Notes under the pieces: generated by a model
What the model saw: only the letters and a program-made list of their open reading frames with translations
Told to the model about the DNA's origin: nothing
Databases searched by the model: none
Assembly: GCA_935421135.1 (NCBI GenBank)
Contig: OW285187.1
Span: forward strand, 3,100,001 to 3,164,000
From: Bugulina stolonifera
Taxonomy: Eukaryota; Bryozoa; Gymnolaemata; Cheilostomatida; Bugulidae
Length of the DNA: 64,000 nucleotides
Reading direction: 5' to 3'
Translations under genes and position numbers: made by a program
In this document: in pieces, positions 23,569 through 35,900 of the stretch
Position numbering within the stretch: position 1 is the stretch's first letter
How the letters are laid out: each line of letters opens with the position of its first letter

Positions 23569-25173
23569 AACACAATGTATAGGCATATAGAAGAACGCAA
23601 TAATAGCCGCCGTATATAGTGTGGCCAGATGAAATACCGGACCTACCAATAAAAGCAGCTAGTTATGGTCAGCAAAAGGAAAGCCCAGGAAAATTCAAAA
23701 ACTTGCACAAGTTATCCTACAGCTATATTAGTAAATTCTGTGAAATCATTTTGTTCACTACAGTACTCTTTCTATGCAAACAGCTTGAATTCAACAATTT
23801 TCTCTATAAGACATAAAGCTCACAGTTGCGTCTTCATAACAAAGTTGCGTTTGAAGCAGCATTGAATAGTGCTAATGAGTTAAGCATGGGTAAGAGGACA
23901 CAACTCTGCTTATAGTAGCACAAATGCAACAAACCTAAATAAGAGAGGCTGCGTTGAATATAGACATAAACTACATGTCATAACCCCTTTAACAAATGGG
24001 GCGTACCCCTTGCAACTGCTCTAGTACGTTCTAACAAAAAAGAAGTAAGAGTTAAGTCTCAAATAAGCTAGCTACAGCAAATTAAAACGACTACATGATA
24101 TAAGCATAGCGTCACTGCAGGATCGTAGAAAGCTACTACGACATGCTCTCTATGCTAAGTGTGTTGTACAGGGCAACCAACCACAGTTTGTCAAACTCAA
24201 AATATGTCAAAAACATTATATAAATGAATCAAACATGTTTAAGGAAAATTTTGCAGCATCGTTGCTGAATAATGACTGTACAAATGGCATGGTAACAGAT
24301 TTTCTGTACTCTTGTACCAAATTGCATAGATTTTTTAAATAGTAGGATGTATTATTATATTTTTTTCATTTAGCTTTAGGTGAACAATGGTCTCCCAGGC
24401 CTAATTTGATTAGATTGATGAAATGTATCCTGACTTTCTATCTACATCTTGTATTCTATTACATTGTGAGACCAACTTTCATACATTTCGCAGAATTAAA
24501 TCTACTAAAAAGTTTGGGGCATAAAATGTGACAACTCCCTAGAAATGTAAACAATGCTTAAAAGTCTAACCTAAGCCAAAATAGGCTATTAATTGGTAGG
24601 ATTCAAAGCACAGCTCACTGTAGCAAATAAATGAGTCCAGCTTCCACAAAATGTGTCCATCTGCGTCATGCGTCCAAATAGCAATCGTTTCTCTAAAATG
24701 TGTTTGTGGCCACATTATGCGTCCTAGCTGGTCAGTGTGGTGTTGCAATGGATTTGGTTCAACCTGGTTTTGAGGTTCCTGGACACAGATATGATACACG
24801 GCAGAATGCGAAATTCTATCTGCCCTCAATATCATCTAGGACCTTAGGCCCTAGATACCCTAGATTCCAGGGTATATTTTATAATTTTATTAAAATTGAA
24901 CATGGCTATTATTTCCTTTTTCATAGCATTAGCTTTATTAATAATAATAGGTGGAGCTTGCTACCAGTCGTGACTAGTTCCCTAGCTACCCTTCATTAGC
25001 TTGGCCACTTTTTCTACAGTCTAATGTGCTTCTATTCTTTTAACAGTTTCAGCTCAGTAGTCATCTGTATTTGAGTTGACAAGAACCGCAACTATAGAGG
25101 GTGGTGATGGAAGGCAAAATGATTCTATTATGTATTATATAATTTATATCTTAGGCGGGCTTATAGGCCTACA
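23569..25173. other. Upstream region of caspase C; no gene recognised
   Basis: No conserved coding exon seen. The sequence just before 25174 should hold the caspase C promoter. Confidence 0.35.
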
Positions 25174-28100
25174 ATGGCGGCATGGCCGTTTCCTCAGGAG
25201 GCAATGGATGTGGATTGTGATAGAAATCAATATAACTACAAGTCGTTTGAAGATGAGCACTTCCGGTATGAACTGAAAAGGTATATCTTGTATAATATGC
25301 ATCATGAAACTCAAATCCGTATGAACTACATGTACTCGCATTTTGTAACGGTTCACTTGTTACAGCAACTGATTGGTAAGGATCACGAATAACATATTTA
25401 CTTTTCTCTTCAGGTTCAGAGGTTATGCCCTAATAATAAACAACACCAAATTTGATCACCCAAAATATCATGAGAGGAAACAGTCGGAGTGTGACGTGAG
25501 TAAACTGAAGGATACTCTGGTTAGAATCCTGAAATTCAGAACGGAAGACGTCCAAGTTGAATATAATAAAACGACACATCAAATGCAGCTTATTCTTGAA
25601 GATGGTATGTAATCAGACATTTGCAGTTCACATTGTAGCTTACATATGTGCTGTAGCTACTGATATATTTGTATATTCTACTATCCATGGGCTATGTGAC
25701 ATCATCTTGATTAGTTTCTCTCATTACATGTATTTTACACAGTTTTGCTTTGCCGTGACATTTTCATTGATGATAAAGCATTTTATTCAACTGGCAATAC
25801 ATTTTGGTATGTAGCCTATATGTAAACACATTCTAAAATTCAGGAGTTTGCAGTAGACTTGTATTACTTCTCTCTCATTGTAGACAAACCCACTGAAAAT
25901 CATTATCAATCAGTGATATACTGTGTTATTCTATATGAAAGTCTAACATATTGTTTTATAGTTGCTCGGAGAGACTTCACTGAGCAAAGCTGTCTCGTAG
26001 TAATAGTGCTGTCGTATGGAGAATCACAGAACATAGTACACAGTACTAATGGAACCCTCACCTATCAGCAATTGCTCAGCCCCTTTAAATATCCTAAAGT
26101 ATCGTCCTTAATTGATACACCAAAGTTCTTCGTCGTACAGGTAAAGGGGAATAGTGATTAATCCTATGTATTCATGTAACATAGAGCAAAAAGTATATCT
26201 ACCTGCTTGGGCTTCTTTGCGTCTTTTGCCAGTTGTCGACTCTAGATTTTGGAGTTATCTTTTCTAGTCCAAGATTTCTGCTATTTATTGAGTAGACAAC
26301 TTTCAAGTAATGCTGTGATATCCGTTATTTTGAGTGCTTTTCATTTTATTTCAATGTCGTTTTCAATTCCTTCTAGGTTAGACTCCGCTATGACATTCCA
26401 CAACTTTTGAATGTGCTACTTTATACATGTACTGCTATAAGCCTAGAGCAAACTGGAGGCGATATTAGCCGCGTGTCAAGTGAGGCCATATTGTTTTGCT
26501 TCGCGCTCCTAAACACACTAGGCGCAAAGCCATAGCGAAAAAGTCACACACCGCATATCCCAATAGACTATTCTACGTGCAGTTGCTTATAAGTATTATG
26601 CCGCATTCGCGCTTCTGTCCATTTAAACTTTCGTGCGACAGGAAGTAATGAATGGCGTGTCGACCAATAGCACACACGCGGCAAGCGAAAATATCAAGTA
26701 TGTTTGATCAAAGCGAATTTGCACAATTAGCCCAACGGGGCAGGGTCACGCTCGTTTCTCGCAATTTCGCTCCATTCGCCTCCAGTCTGCGCGGCCTTAT
26801 ACATTGAAAGTATTGTGATATGACTGTATACTGCTATATGTTACATGCCATGTGATATGTTTACTGCTATACGTTACATGCCATGTGATATGTTTACTGC
26901 TATACGTTACATGCCATGTGATATGTTTACTGCTATACGTTACATGCCATGTGATATGTTTACTGCTATACGTTACATGCCATGTGATATGTTTACTGCT
27001 ATACGTTACATGCCATGTGATATGTTTACTGCCATATGTTACATGCCATGTGATATGTTTACTGCTATATGTTACATGCCATGTGATATGTTTACTGCTA
27101 TACGTTACATGCCATGTGATATGTTTACTGCTATATGTTACATGCCATGTGATATGTATACTGCTATATGTTACATGCCATGTGATATGACTGTATACTG
27201 CTATATGTTACATGCCATGTGATATGTTTACTGCTATACGTTACATGCCATGTGATATGTTTACTGCTATACGTTACATGCCATGTGATATGTTTACTGC
27301 CATATGTTACATGCCATGTGATATGTTTACTGCTATACGTTACATGCCATGTGATATGTTTACTGCTATACGTTACATGCCATGTGATATGTTTACTGCC
27401 ATATGTTACATGCCATGTGATATGTATACTGCTATATGTTACATGCCATGTGATATGTATACTGCTATATGTTACAAATCATGTGATATGTTTACTGCCA
27501 TATGTTACAAATCATGTGTTACGTATACTACTATGAGTTATGTATGCAGTCATTGCAATTCCAATGCTCGTCTGTTATTTTTTCTAGTCTGAACAGATTG
27601 ACTCAGATGGGTTTGACACCAATGCAGTGCCGCCTGTTCTCTCCTCCACCACAGAGATATCTGACCCAGATACCCTCTTTGTTTACTCATCTGACCCAAG
27701 TAAGCCCTTCTACAACTCCCACAGATAATATTATTCACTCTGTTTATTGTACTATACAATTAGACAGTCGGTACATTCTAATTATTGTATAATATGATGT
27801 GACATTTCTCTTGGATATCTGATGCTATCCTAGAAGAATCCTGGTATGTTAGTCTGTGTATTACGCTCAAACATCAGGCTAGGGGAGTGCATATTATTTT
27901 AATAAATGCAACTAGAATCATCAGGTTTGTTGACCATGAATTATATTATCAAAATAATAAAGTTGTTTAATTTTATTTAGTACACACACATAATATGTCA
28001 TAGATCAATATTTTTAATTAGTTATTAGTTTCAGTTCTAGACTCAATGAAAGGTGGGGTAGGTTGATAAGCCTTCATTATCTTAGTGAAATTAAGTTATG

Positions 28101-28348
28101 CATTGTCATATTTAGAGAGTGTGACATGGCGAACGGATGGACAGGGCTCTTACTTTATACAGAGGCTGTGTGAGGTGATCAAGGTAGACTGGAGGGTACT
28201 CGATATTGTGCAGATATTTGTTAGGGTCCTGAGACTAGTTCGAATTGATTATGAAGGCTATGTGCGTCATACCATCAACAGGAGGATATGCTGTCCCCGT
28301 ATTGTGTCTCTCCTAACCAAGGAGTTCAGGTTTGAATGGGAGGACTAA
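25174..28348 (+). CDS. Pseudo-caspase C: His-to-Tyr and loss of the catalytic-Cys block
   Basis: Caspase-fold protein predicted to be inactive. Five exons: 25174-25280, 25414-25604, 25962-26140, 27588-27699, 28116-28348; phases 2,1,0,1; 822 nt give 273 aa. Exon 1 (start in ACAATGG context) ends D-E-H-F-R-Y-E-L-K-R, matching the exon 1 ends of A and B. p20: R-G-Y-A-L-I-I-N-N, Arg in H-E-R-K-Q-S-E-C-D. Exon 3 reads VIVLSYGESQ: Y118 (26015-26017) stands where His is required. Exon 3 ends FFVVQ and exon 4 begins S-E-Q-I-D-S-D-G-F-D, so the A-C-R-G of the active site is absent; a hidden in-frame microexon in intron 3 is the only escape. p10 is good: DTLFVYSSDP, S-V-T-W-R-T, GSYFIQRLCEV. The likely role is as a regulator of an active caspase, by analogy with c-FLIP (inference). 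Confidence 0.88.
26436..26801. mobile_element. Candidate MITE in caspase C intron 3
   Basis: The ends share CARACTGGAGGCGA in inverted orientation within an imperfect ~30-bp terminal repeat beginning TATAAG. The interior is richer in G+C than the host intron. No clear target duplication, so the boundaries are approximate. Confidence 0.5.
26815..27535. repeat. 33-bp minisatellite in caspase C intron 3
   Basis: About 20 copies of a 33-bp unit containing TACATGCCATGTGATATG and TTTACTGCTATA. Because 33 is a multiple of three, two frames stay open for over 100 codons; these are repeat artefacts, not genes. The array ends about 50 bp before exon 4, where the catalytic-Cys codons are missing. Confidence 0.92.
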
Positions 28349-30706
28349 AACAAAACCCCCTTCCATCTCAATCTATAGTTCCAGGTTTTGTAGCAGTAAA
28401 GTTTCTGATTGGCCTGTTAAGTTTTTAGTTCAGTTAGACAAGTTGAGTACTTGTTTACTGACAAATCAATACAGTTTGTCCAATGAGCTGGACACACTTG
28501 CCCACTTCCAAGGTGTAGCTCCACTGCTTGTTTCACTGTGTTTCATGTGCCCTACTTCACACTTACTGTTAATTGCCATAGCTTTTATAAAATATATTGT
28601 GCTATACATTACACAATAGCCTACCAATGCTTCTATATATTGTCCTATATATTATACAATAATATAAACATTGTGTCATGTGATGATTACATAAACTAAA
28701 AATATTTTATATATTCGTTTAATTTTTGTTCTTTCCAACTTGGTAGCCCCAGCATAGTTATTGGTTTATAGAGAAATTATATACTTTGACTCATCTATTT
28801 GACCATTGGTGTAAATTCTATGCATTAATTCTAATGTATGTTATTTTATTAGCATGATGTTCAACGCATATAACTAATTAGTCTAATGATGTACATGTAG
28901 ATACTAACTATGAGTGATTGTTTGTATTCTTATCTACAATGTAAAATGTGACTGGAATTATAACTGTTTTACCAAGTTTATATTTTTAACCAGTCCCTAA
29001 GGTGTTGGTTTGTGATTTATCAGATCATTTTGCTACATCATTTTATATTATAATACATTTTATTAATTTTTCATGATTCACAATCTTGATACAATATGAG
29101 CATAGTTCATCTGAGGATAACACCTTTGTTATTTCAGTTGGTTTACCATGCATATGCTATCTTGGAAGATGTTGGTATGAGCTAGTAGTTTGATGATAGG
29201 TAATAAAGGAAGACACATTTAGTAGTTTATTCATTTTGTTCCCAAAAATCCAAAAACCATGAGAATGCTTAATTATTTATCATTTTCCATCTTGTAATCA
29301 CATTAGACACTGGAGAGAAGTTAGCCCTAGGGCCCTTTGGCTCCGTCCACTAGCTTAAAGTGGGAGTAGCACCAAAGACTGGGTAGTCTTCCTGAGTTGT
29401 CCTCTCTTGTATGAGCAGAGAAATATAATTGGAAACCATTTATGCTAAATTTAGTTATATATTTCTCTTTCGGCGCTAATATTGTTTTACCACAAGTAGT
29501 TATGTGTATTTTGAAAAAATACTGGAAAATAGGCTACCCACTACCTCTATTCACTCATGGGAGTTTTTAGAAAATATGAAGAAGTTGTCTTCTCATTGTA
29601 GTATACCCTCAAATAAATGAGAAGTTTTCTTGCTAATTGCACTTCCTTGTAGTTTGAAATAAAAACGGCAAGTGAATATATGTGGCCAAGTATCATGTTA
29701 TTAAAAGTGTAGAAGGAATTTATAAACTCTTGGCTAATAGAAAAGTTATTGAATAAAAGCCTTTCCATGTGCTTTATAACAATGTCAACTGGGTTACTCA
29801 GATGACATAGACTGCCTTTGTTTGAGATCCATTTGTGGTAGATGACATCATCTGCTGTTGCAGTGGCAGACCATTTTGAATTGCTCTAAGCAAGTACTAT
29901 TCAACAAGCTATTCAGCCTTTTTATTGGTTTTGGTCAATTTTGGAAATACTCCCTCTTTAAAGTGATGGATGTTGAATTGTCCTCTTTCTGTCACTGATG
30001 GAATTATCTGTGCTTTCTTCCCTTTCACAATGTACAACATAATGCAATGTGACTAGTTTTGTTGGAAACAAAATACAAAGAGGAGACAAATTCATGGTTT
30101 AGACTTGAGAACATTCATTTTTGTTTGGAATGTCACAACACATCATATTCTTCACCAGTTTTGATCTGCTCTTTCATCATATTAGCATTGCATGCATTGC
30201 TGTTCTCATGGAATTTATTACCAAATTACCTTTTATAGACAGCTTATAGCATTAATTATACCTATTTTCAGTACAATTAAACCTGTTATAGGTATGATTA
30301 TTTTGCCTGTTACAGGTATAATTATACCGATCATAGGTATCTTACCTATGACTATGACAGGCATAATGATACCTAATACAGGTATAAATGTATAATGGTA
30401 ACCAACATACCACATCCAAGATACAATGACAGTAACTGATCTGCTCTCCTTATATAATATAAAGGAGACACACTTAATCTCTCAATATCATCTATAAGAA
30501 TAGATCAATATATTCATTAACCTTATTAGTTCAAATAGCTGCTAATAAATAAATGCAATTCATTGATTAGTTGCTGGTTCTGTTGTTCTGTCAACATAAA
30601 TAGTCATCCGCCAGTGGTTACTGCGCACTCGTGGTTTACAGTGTGCTTTAGCTGCTGCCCCACTGAAAACAGTGGTCTAGGTCAGTCTTGGCCAACACCT
30701 CTCGCC
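28349..30706. other. Intergenic between caspase C and the cystin-like gene
   Basis: No exon recognised. Four matches to the AGTTRTCYTCTY motif or a one-base variant lie here (29395, 29583, 29976 among them). A degenerate palindromic repeat is at 30235-30400. Confidence 0.4.
30235..30400. repeat. Degenerate tandem repeat of palindromic GGTATAATTATACC-like units
   Basis: Variants of ACAGGTATAATTATACC and ATAGGTATGATTAT follow each other roughly every 20-25 bp, many self-complementary. It lies about 300 bp upstream of the cystin-like start codon. Confidence 0.6.
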
Positions 30707-32273
30707 ATGGGCTCGTCAACATCAAAAGACTCAGAACATCAAAATTCCGCTACCGAAAGCACCGAGATTAATGAGATCAAAACGGAAGCCGCAAAACCGG
30801 ATGATACCGCCACTGACAACGAAGAACACCAAAGTGGCTTGGCAAGTTCCAATAATGTCCAGAAGGATAATGAAGGAGTTGAAGATGCAGCAGTAAATGG
30901 TGCGTATCGACATTTAATCAATGTTCAAATATTCAAACTCCATCTTGTATTCATGTCATAGTTAGCAACTCATGTTGATAGTGTGTGTATGGGATAGTAC
31001 CTAACCACTCCATCCTAACTACAGATTGTGTACAACTTGTTATATGCTATGCAATCTACATTTTGTAGGCTACATAAAGCAGTGCTGTATAATGCATGTA
31101 ATACGCCATGTATGAACTGTTTGTAATGCACTACTGCTACTCATTCTACTAGGGCCAGAAGCCCAAGTTACTAGTGAGAAAGGTTATGCTATAGAAAGTG
31201 CTACTCATGAAGAAGAGACAGTTAACTCTGTCCCACCTTCTACTACTGAAACTGGTGCTAATGGTGACAGCGAGACGCGAGATTCTACTTTAAATGACCA
31301 ACAAAAGATAAAGTCAATTCCATCCATCCCTGCTTCTATACAGTCCTCACCATTGGTGAAGCCAAACCATGACACAGAAGATGCTACAGATAAGAGTTTG
31401 GAGTTAAACAAAATACCAAGAAAACCGATGACTTTGATATCTAATAACGACGAAGGTTTGAGATGCTTGAATCAGAATGAAATAGAGGATTTGATATTGA
31501 AACAACACGGGAATCAAGTCGCAACTCGTCACCAATCTGTCTCCATGAAATCTGTAGATTCTCAAAGGAATATTTACAATAGTGAACTTATCATCCCGAC
31601 TAAAGTTTTGGACCGAGATCCTGAGGAGTGGGACATGCAGGTAGATAGTTTACATATTACTAACTTTCTATAACACTTTATGTCTACATGCATGCATATT
31701 GTAGCAGTGGGGCTGCCTGCTCAATTTATGTAGGAAGGTTTGGTTTGGTTTCCACTGCACATTTCAACAACAATTTTTATCCATAAACTGAGGTAGAGTT
31801 CGGGCTCCTGTATAATATTTACATCAAACACAATACCTCTATCAAATATAGTTCTCATAGACACTGTAAATATACAATATAATTAGTGCTCATATAGACA
31901 CTACATAGACCGTATAATACAAAGTTGATATTGATGAATTAGGTAAAGAAGAACATAGATGGATTTGACATGGATAAGTTCAAAGCTGCAAACAAGGTAT
32001 GTGTAGATAAATAACTCTATAACATCAATATAGATAATCTATTTCAATTATTCCGCATGGTTTATCGACTTACCTGAGGGCATCAGATGTTCAATATTGG
32101 GACAAATCACTTCTAATAGAGTCATACCTACTGTTGTTATTTTCTAATACAAACATGTAGCGAAAGAAAACAATGACAACAATAGAATTTGATCTATTTG
32201 TGTTATAAATCTGCAGTTTATTAGAGTAGTGCTGCTGTAAATTAAATGTCCAAAAGCTGAAATTCCCTTGTAA

Positions 32274-32316
<43 letters not shown>

Positions 32317-35120
32317 GAGTTTATTGCTTATCAATAACAATAGATTATAGTAAAAGCGTACGCATGTATAAGATTGCACAAAAGGGAAGCCAGGTAGTCC
32401 GAGACTAGAGTCGAGGCAATCCCTGCTCAAGTGTACCGGTGCCTAGGGGAAGCACCCACCACACCCCCAGACACCCCACAGTGCTCACACCCCCACCTCC
32501 CAGAGACGAGACGCCAAAGCCGCCGCAAAAGCCCTGGGAGGGAGGTCAAGGATGTCCAAGGCATAGCTAGAAACAAGCTCAATACCGGCATAGTACACCG
32601 ATCTCTTCCCCCTGTTAGTTTTAGTTTTTGGCAGTTTCAAAAGTTTACTTTTATTTCTAGTATTAAAGTTATGAGTTATTGCTAGAGAATTTAAAAGCTT
32701 TTCATCTGTTTTAAAGATATTGTAAGTGAAAATTATAAGACGGTATTTGAATAGCATCTTTATCGGCATTATTTTGGATTCAAGAAATTTGGTTGACACC
32801 GATGAAAAAGGTTTTTGTTTAAAGATCACCCTCAAAGCTCTTTTTTGACACACCAGGATTTGAGAAATTGTCCCCTCACAGGCATGTCCCCAAAACTCCA
32901 AACCATATAAAAGGTGGGGGTATATAAAAGTGTAGTAAATGTTTATCAGGGTTTTCTGGTCAAGATATTTTGATAAATGTCTAAGCATCATGACCAAGAA
33001 ATTGACTTTTCGGGCAACAGTCTCAATATGAGAGCGAAAGGTTAAATGTTCATCCAATTGGATTCCTAAGAATTTGCACTGATTAGAAGTTGCTATATTT
33101 TGGAGTTTGAAGGTTTCATAGTGAATTTTTTTCTGATGGTTCTTAAAAATTATCTGGTAGGTCTTATCAAAATTAATAAGTAATTTATTTGCAATACACC
33201 AATCTTCAATTTTGCGCAGTTCAGATTCTGTGATGTTTTTATTAGAACTGATCAGATTGGTGTCATCTGCAAAGAGTACATATTGGAAATTAACGGAGGC
33301 ACCTAGTAGATCATTTGTATAAATTAAAAACAATAAAGGACCTAGGACGGAACCTTGTGGTACTCCAGTTGTTATTTTCTCAGCTCTGAGCTAGAATCGC
33401 CGATTTTGACAAATTGATATCATTCTGTTAGTGAGATAAGATTGTATTAGTTTAATGGCTGAGAATGAAAAGTTATAAAATTTCAGTTTTTCAATAAGAA
33501 TTTCGTGGTTATTAGTATCACTGTATTTACTGTAGCTATACTAGTAATGCATGCAATGTAGGTGGCGACTGCATATAGATCATTTTATCTGTTCAATCTG
33601 TTCATAAGAGCCAGCGACATGGCTTAGTTGAAACTGTTTTATGCCAACTTTTCCATTTCAATATTATTATAGATGACCTGTAAAACAGTGAGTTACTATA
33701 CCTCATTGTCTAATAAGTAGACGTCACTAATTCACTAGTGACACCCTATGAATGGATTATATCAATGTTGGTATTGCCCTCCCCTTATCTAGTAATAGTC
33801 TGTGATTACAGAAGCAGCTGAACAATAGTGACCACAGGAGATCAACGGATAACACTAGCCTACCCAATGGAGACTCTTCACTTGTCAATACACATAAGTA
33901 TGTATAACACTATTATTTTAGATGGGTGATAGTCATTGTACAAACATGTGATTATTAGTTTCCATTAACTCATAGAAAAAAGAACAAAACTTTGTTTGCG
34001 AACCAAAATAGTTATATCTAGCTTATTATAAAGTTAAGCAGTTTTCCCAGCAATCTTGTTTTTACAATGATCGGTTGGATAGGGTTTCCAAACCTCTCAA
34101 AAATAGAGAAAGGTAAATTAAACTGTGGGACAGCAGCTAGGCTAGGTGTTAGCCTAAGTTCCATTGTATACCTCAGAGATGTAGCTACATACCCACCCAA
34201 ACTCTTGGAGAATATTACTTAGCCTACAATTTTTGAGTGATACAACAATATATTAATAATCATACAATACCAGCAGCAGCCATTTATACTATAAATAATT
34301 TATACTATAATTTCAATGATGAAACTATAATACAAACTATAATACTATAATTTCAATGATGACATGATGTAATGGGGCCACGTCAAAAATGTTACAAATG
34401 TGCAACAATCATGCCGGTATTGGGCTACAATTAGTAGTATAACACATGTATAATATATTCAACATAAAGTGTCACTAAATTTTTTTGCTCTACGTCATTG
34501 TTGGAAGAAATTTCAAAGATTCAACAATGGTAAAACTTTGTATTTGGTTGCAGTAGCCGAAATTCAAGTTACACATCAAAGGACTTAGATTTACATGTAC
34601 ATTATGCACACTGTAGGTAATATATTTTGTATAATATCATAGCTTGTACCTTACATAATATATACACACTGTATAGATATGTATCATAGCTTGTATTTTC
34701 ATATTTTCTGGATTACTATTATGTAATTACATTTATCCTCCATTGTAGAAAGTATTCATGCTATTATTGTTCTGTTGTGATTGTTGTTATATTATGTTAT
34801 ATTTCTAATATATATATTTCTAATATATATCATTGACACCTACTGATATTACAGTATTTGCCCATTGTGATATCATAATTATTATCATAATAATTTGTCC
34901 TGTAGTGAACTTTGAGCCATGATTAATTTTATATACCATGTATACTATATTTATTGGTATAATATTAGTACAATGTATTAGTATAACCTATTAAATTCAA
35001 TAATACAGTTCAATGCACTTACATTGTATTACTAGACACTCTCTGCTAGGTTATTGTTCCTGTTTCAGATACAGTATGGATGATGAGAGACTAATGGCAA
35101 GTATAGAAAGTGAAGCATAA
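30707..35120 (+). CDS. Myristoylated acidic protein with cystin-like C-terminal box (290 aa)
   Basis: Five exons: 30707-30899, 31153-31640, 31943-31996, 33812-33897, 35069-35120; phases 1,0,0,2; 873 nt. The start is in a strong CGCCATGG context and gives M-G-S-S-T-S-K, an N-myristoylation signal (Gly2 with Ser at 5-6 region). Residues 10 to about 150 are Ser/Thr/Glu-rich and look disordered. A more ordered part near 200-245 contains R-D-P-E-E-W-D-M-Q and [10 protein letters not shown]. The last 16 residues, [16 protein letters not shown], resemble the C-terminus of vertebrate cystin (from memory: ...EEGLMASIEREY). Cystin is a myristoylated ciliary-membrane protein that binds UNC119; the same role here is inference. 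Gene structure is good; identity is tentative. Confidence 0.72.
32273..32317. repeat. (ATT)n microsatellite, about 14 units
   Basis: Uninterrupted ATT repeats at the 3' end of the reverse-transcriptase fragment; on the element's strand this is (AAT)n, a common LINE tail. Confidence 0.9.
32273..33520 (-). pseudogene. 5'-truncated LINE reverse transcriptase fragment, second family
   Basis: Lies inverted in intron 3 of the cystin-like gene. The minus strand reads [11 protein letters not shown], a stop, then [34 protein letters not shown] (catalytic F-A-D-D) and a C-terminal tail to 32485; 32485-33333 is still open (282 aa). The truncation falls just upstream of the H-E-I-L motif near 33520. The 3' end carries (ATT)n. 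Motif spacing differs from the LINE at 19369-21182, so it is another family. Confidence 0.85.
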
Positions 35121-35900
35121 CTAACATAATATTATAATATAGATAATGGGGGCATAACTACTGTAATATAGGGGAATAACTACCATATACTTGCCTATTA
35201 GATTATCATTCAGCTATTAGGCTACATGGTACCGAATGTTACATACATTTATCTTGTGCTATGCGCTAGTGTAAGTGAAGAGGTAGCACAATCATGTTCT
35301 TTCCAATGATCTAGTAATAACACAACACCAATATTCTGTTACTTGTAATTCATGTAGCTCTATTTCATATACTATAATTTTGATAGTTTTTTAAGAAAAT
35401 ATAAAATGCTGAGTTATACAAATCTGGTTATACTGGACAATGTATTATAGACGGAAGTATTTTGACTTGAGTATAAAAAAGTTGAATAAATTGATAAACA
35501 ATATAACATATCAGGTAAAAAATTCCCTGTGGTATGAGTTAGCGATACTACATGTACATGGGCATGATGTAGTAGAACACATAACATTGTTATAGTTTAA
35601 ATATTGCATAGTAAAAATTATAATATAGTACTCTACTGGTACATTGATTGGGAAAAGATTGCATGGTAATACTTGAGTAATCAAATATAATATTACATGA
35701 AACACACTAAATAAATACAGGAACAAGGTAGACAATTGAAGTTGTCCTCTCTCTGTCCTCAGTGGGTAATTAAAGAGAGGACAACTTTGAAAGGATCAAA
35801 ATGCCTGCCAAACCCAGAGGTACTGCTACTTGCTACTCTATTACTCTACTGTATACGTCTATAGCCACCACAGCACCAATGCTATGTAGCTAGCTTACTA
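35121..35900. other. Convergent intergenic region with a short hairpin
   Basis: Lies between the 3' ends of the cystin-like and Rpp25-like genes. 35740-35786 holds AGTTGTCCTCTC and its exact complement GAGAGGACAACT, able to form a 12-bp stem; it could act as a shared terminator-side structure, but this is unproven. Confidence 0.4.

Noticed and set aside
26845..27592. Open frames of 105-126 codons with Met-Pro-Cys-Asp-Met repeats
   Set aside because: Product of the 33-bp minisatellite in caspase C intron 3, with no stop codons because the unit length is divisible by three.
13043..28348. Caspase B and C as one fused or alternatively spliced gene
   Set aside because: They lie on opposite strands, head to head, and each has a complete start-to-stop model.
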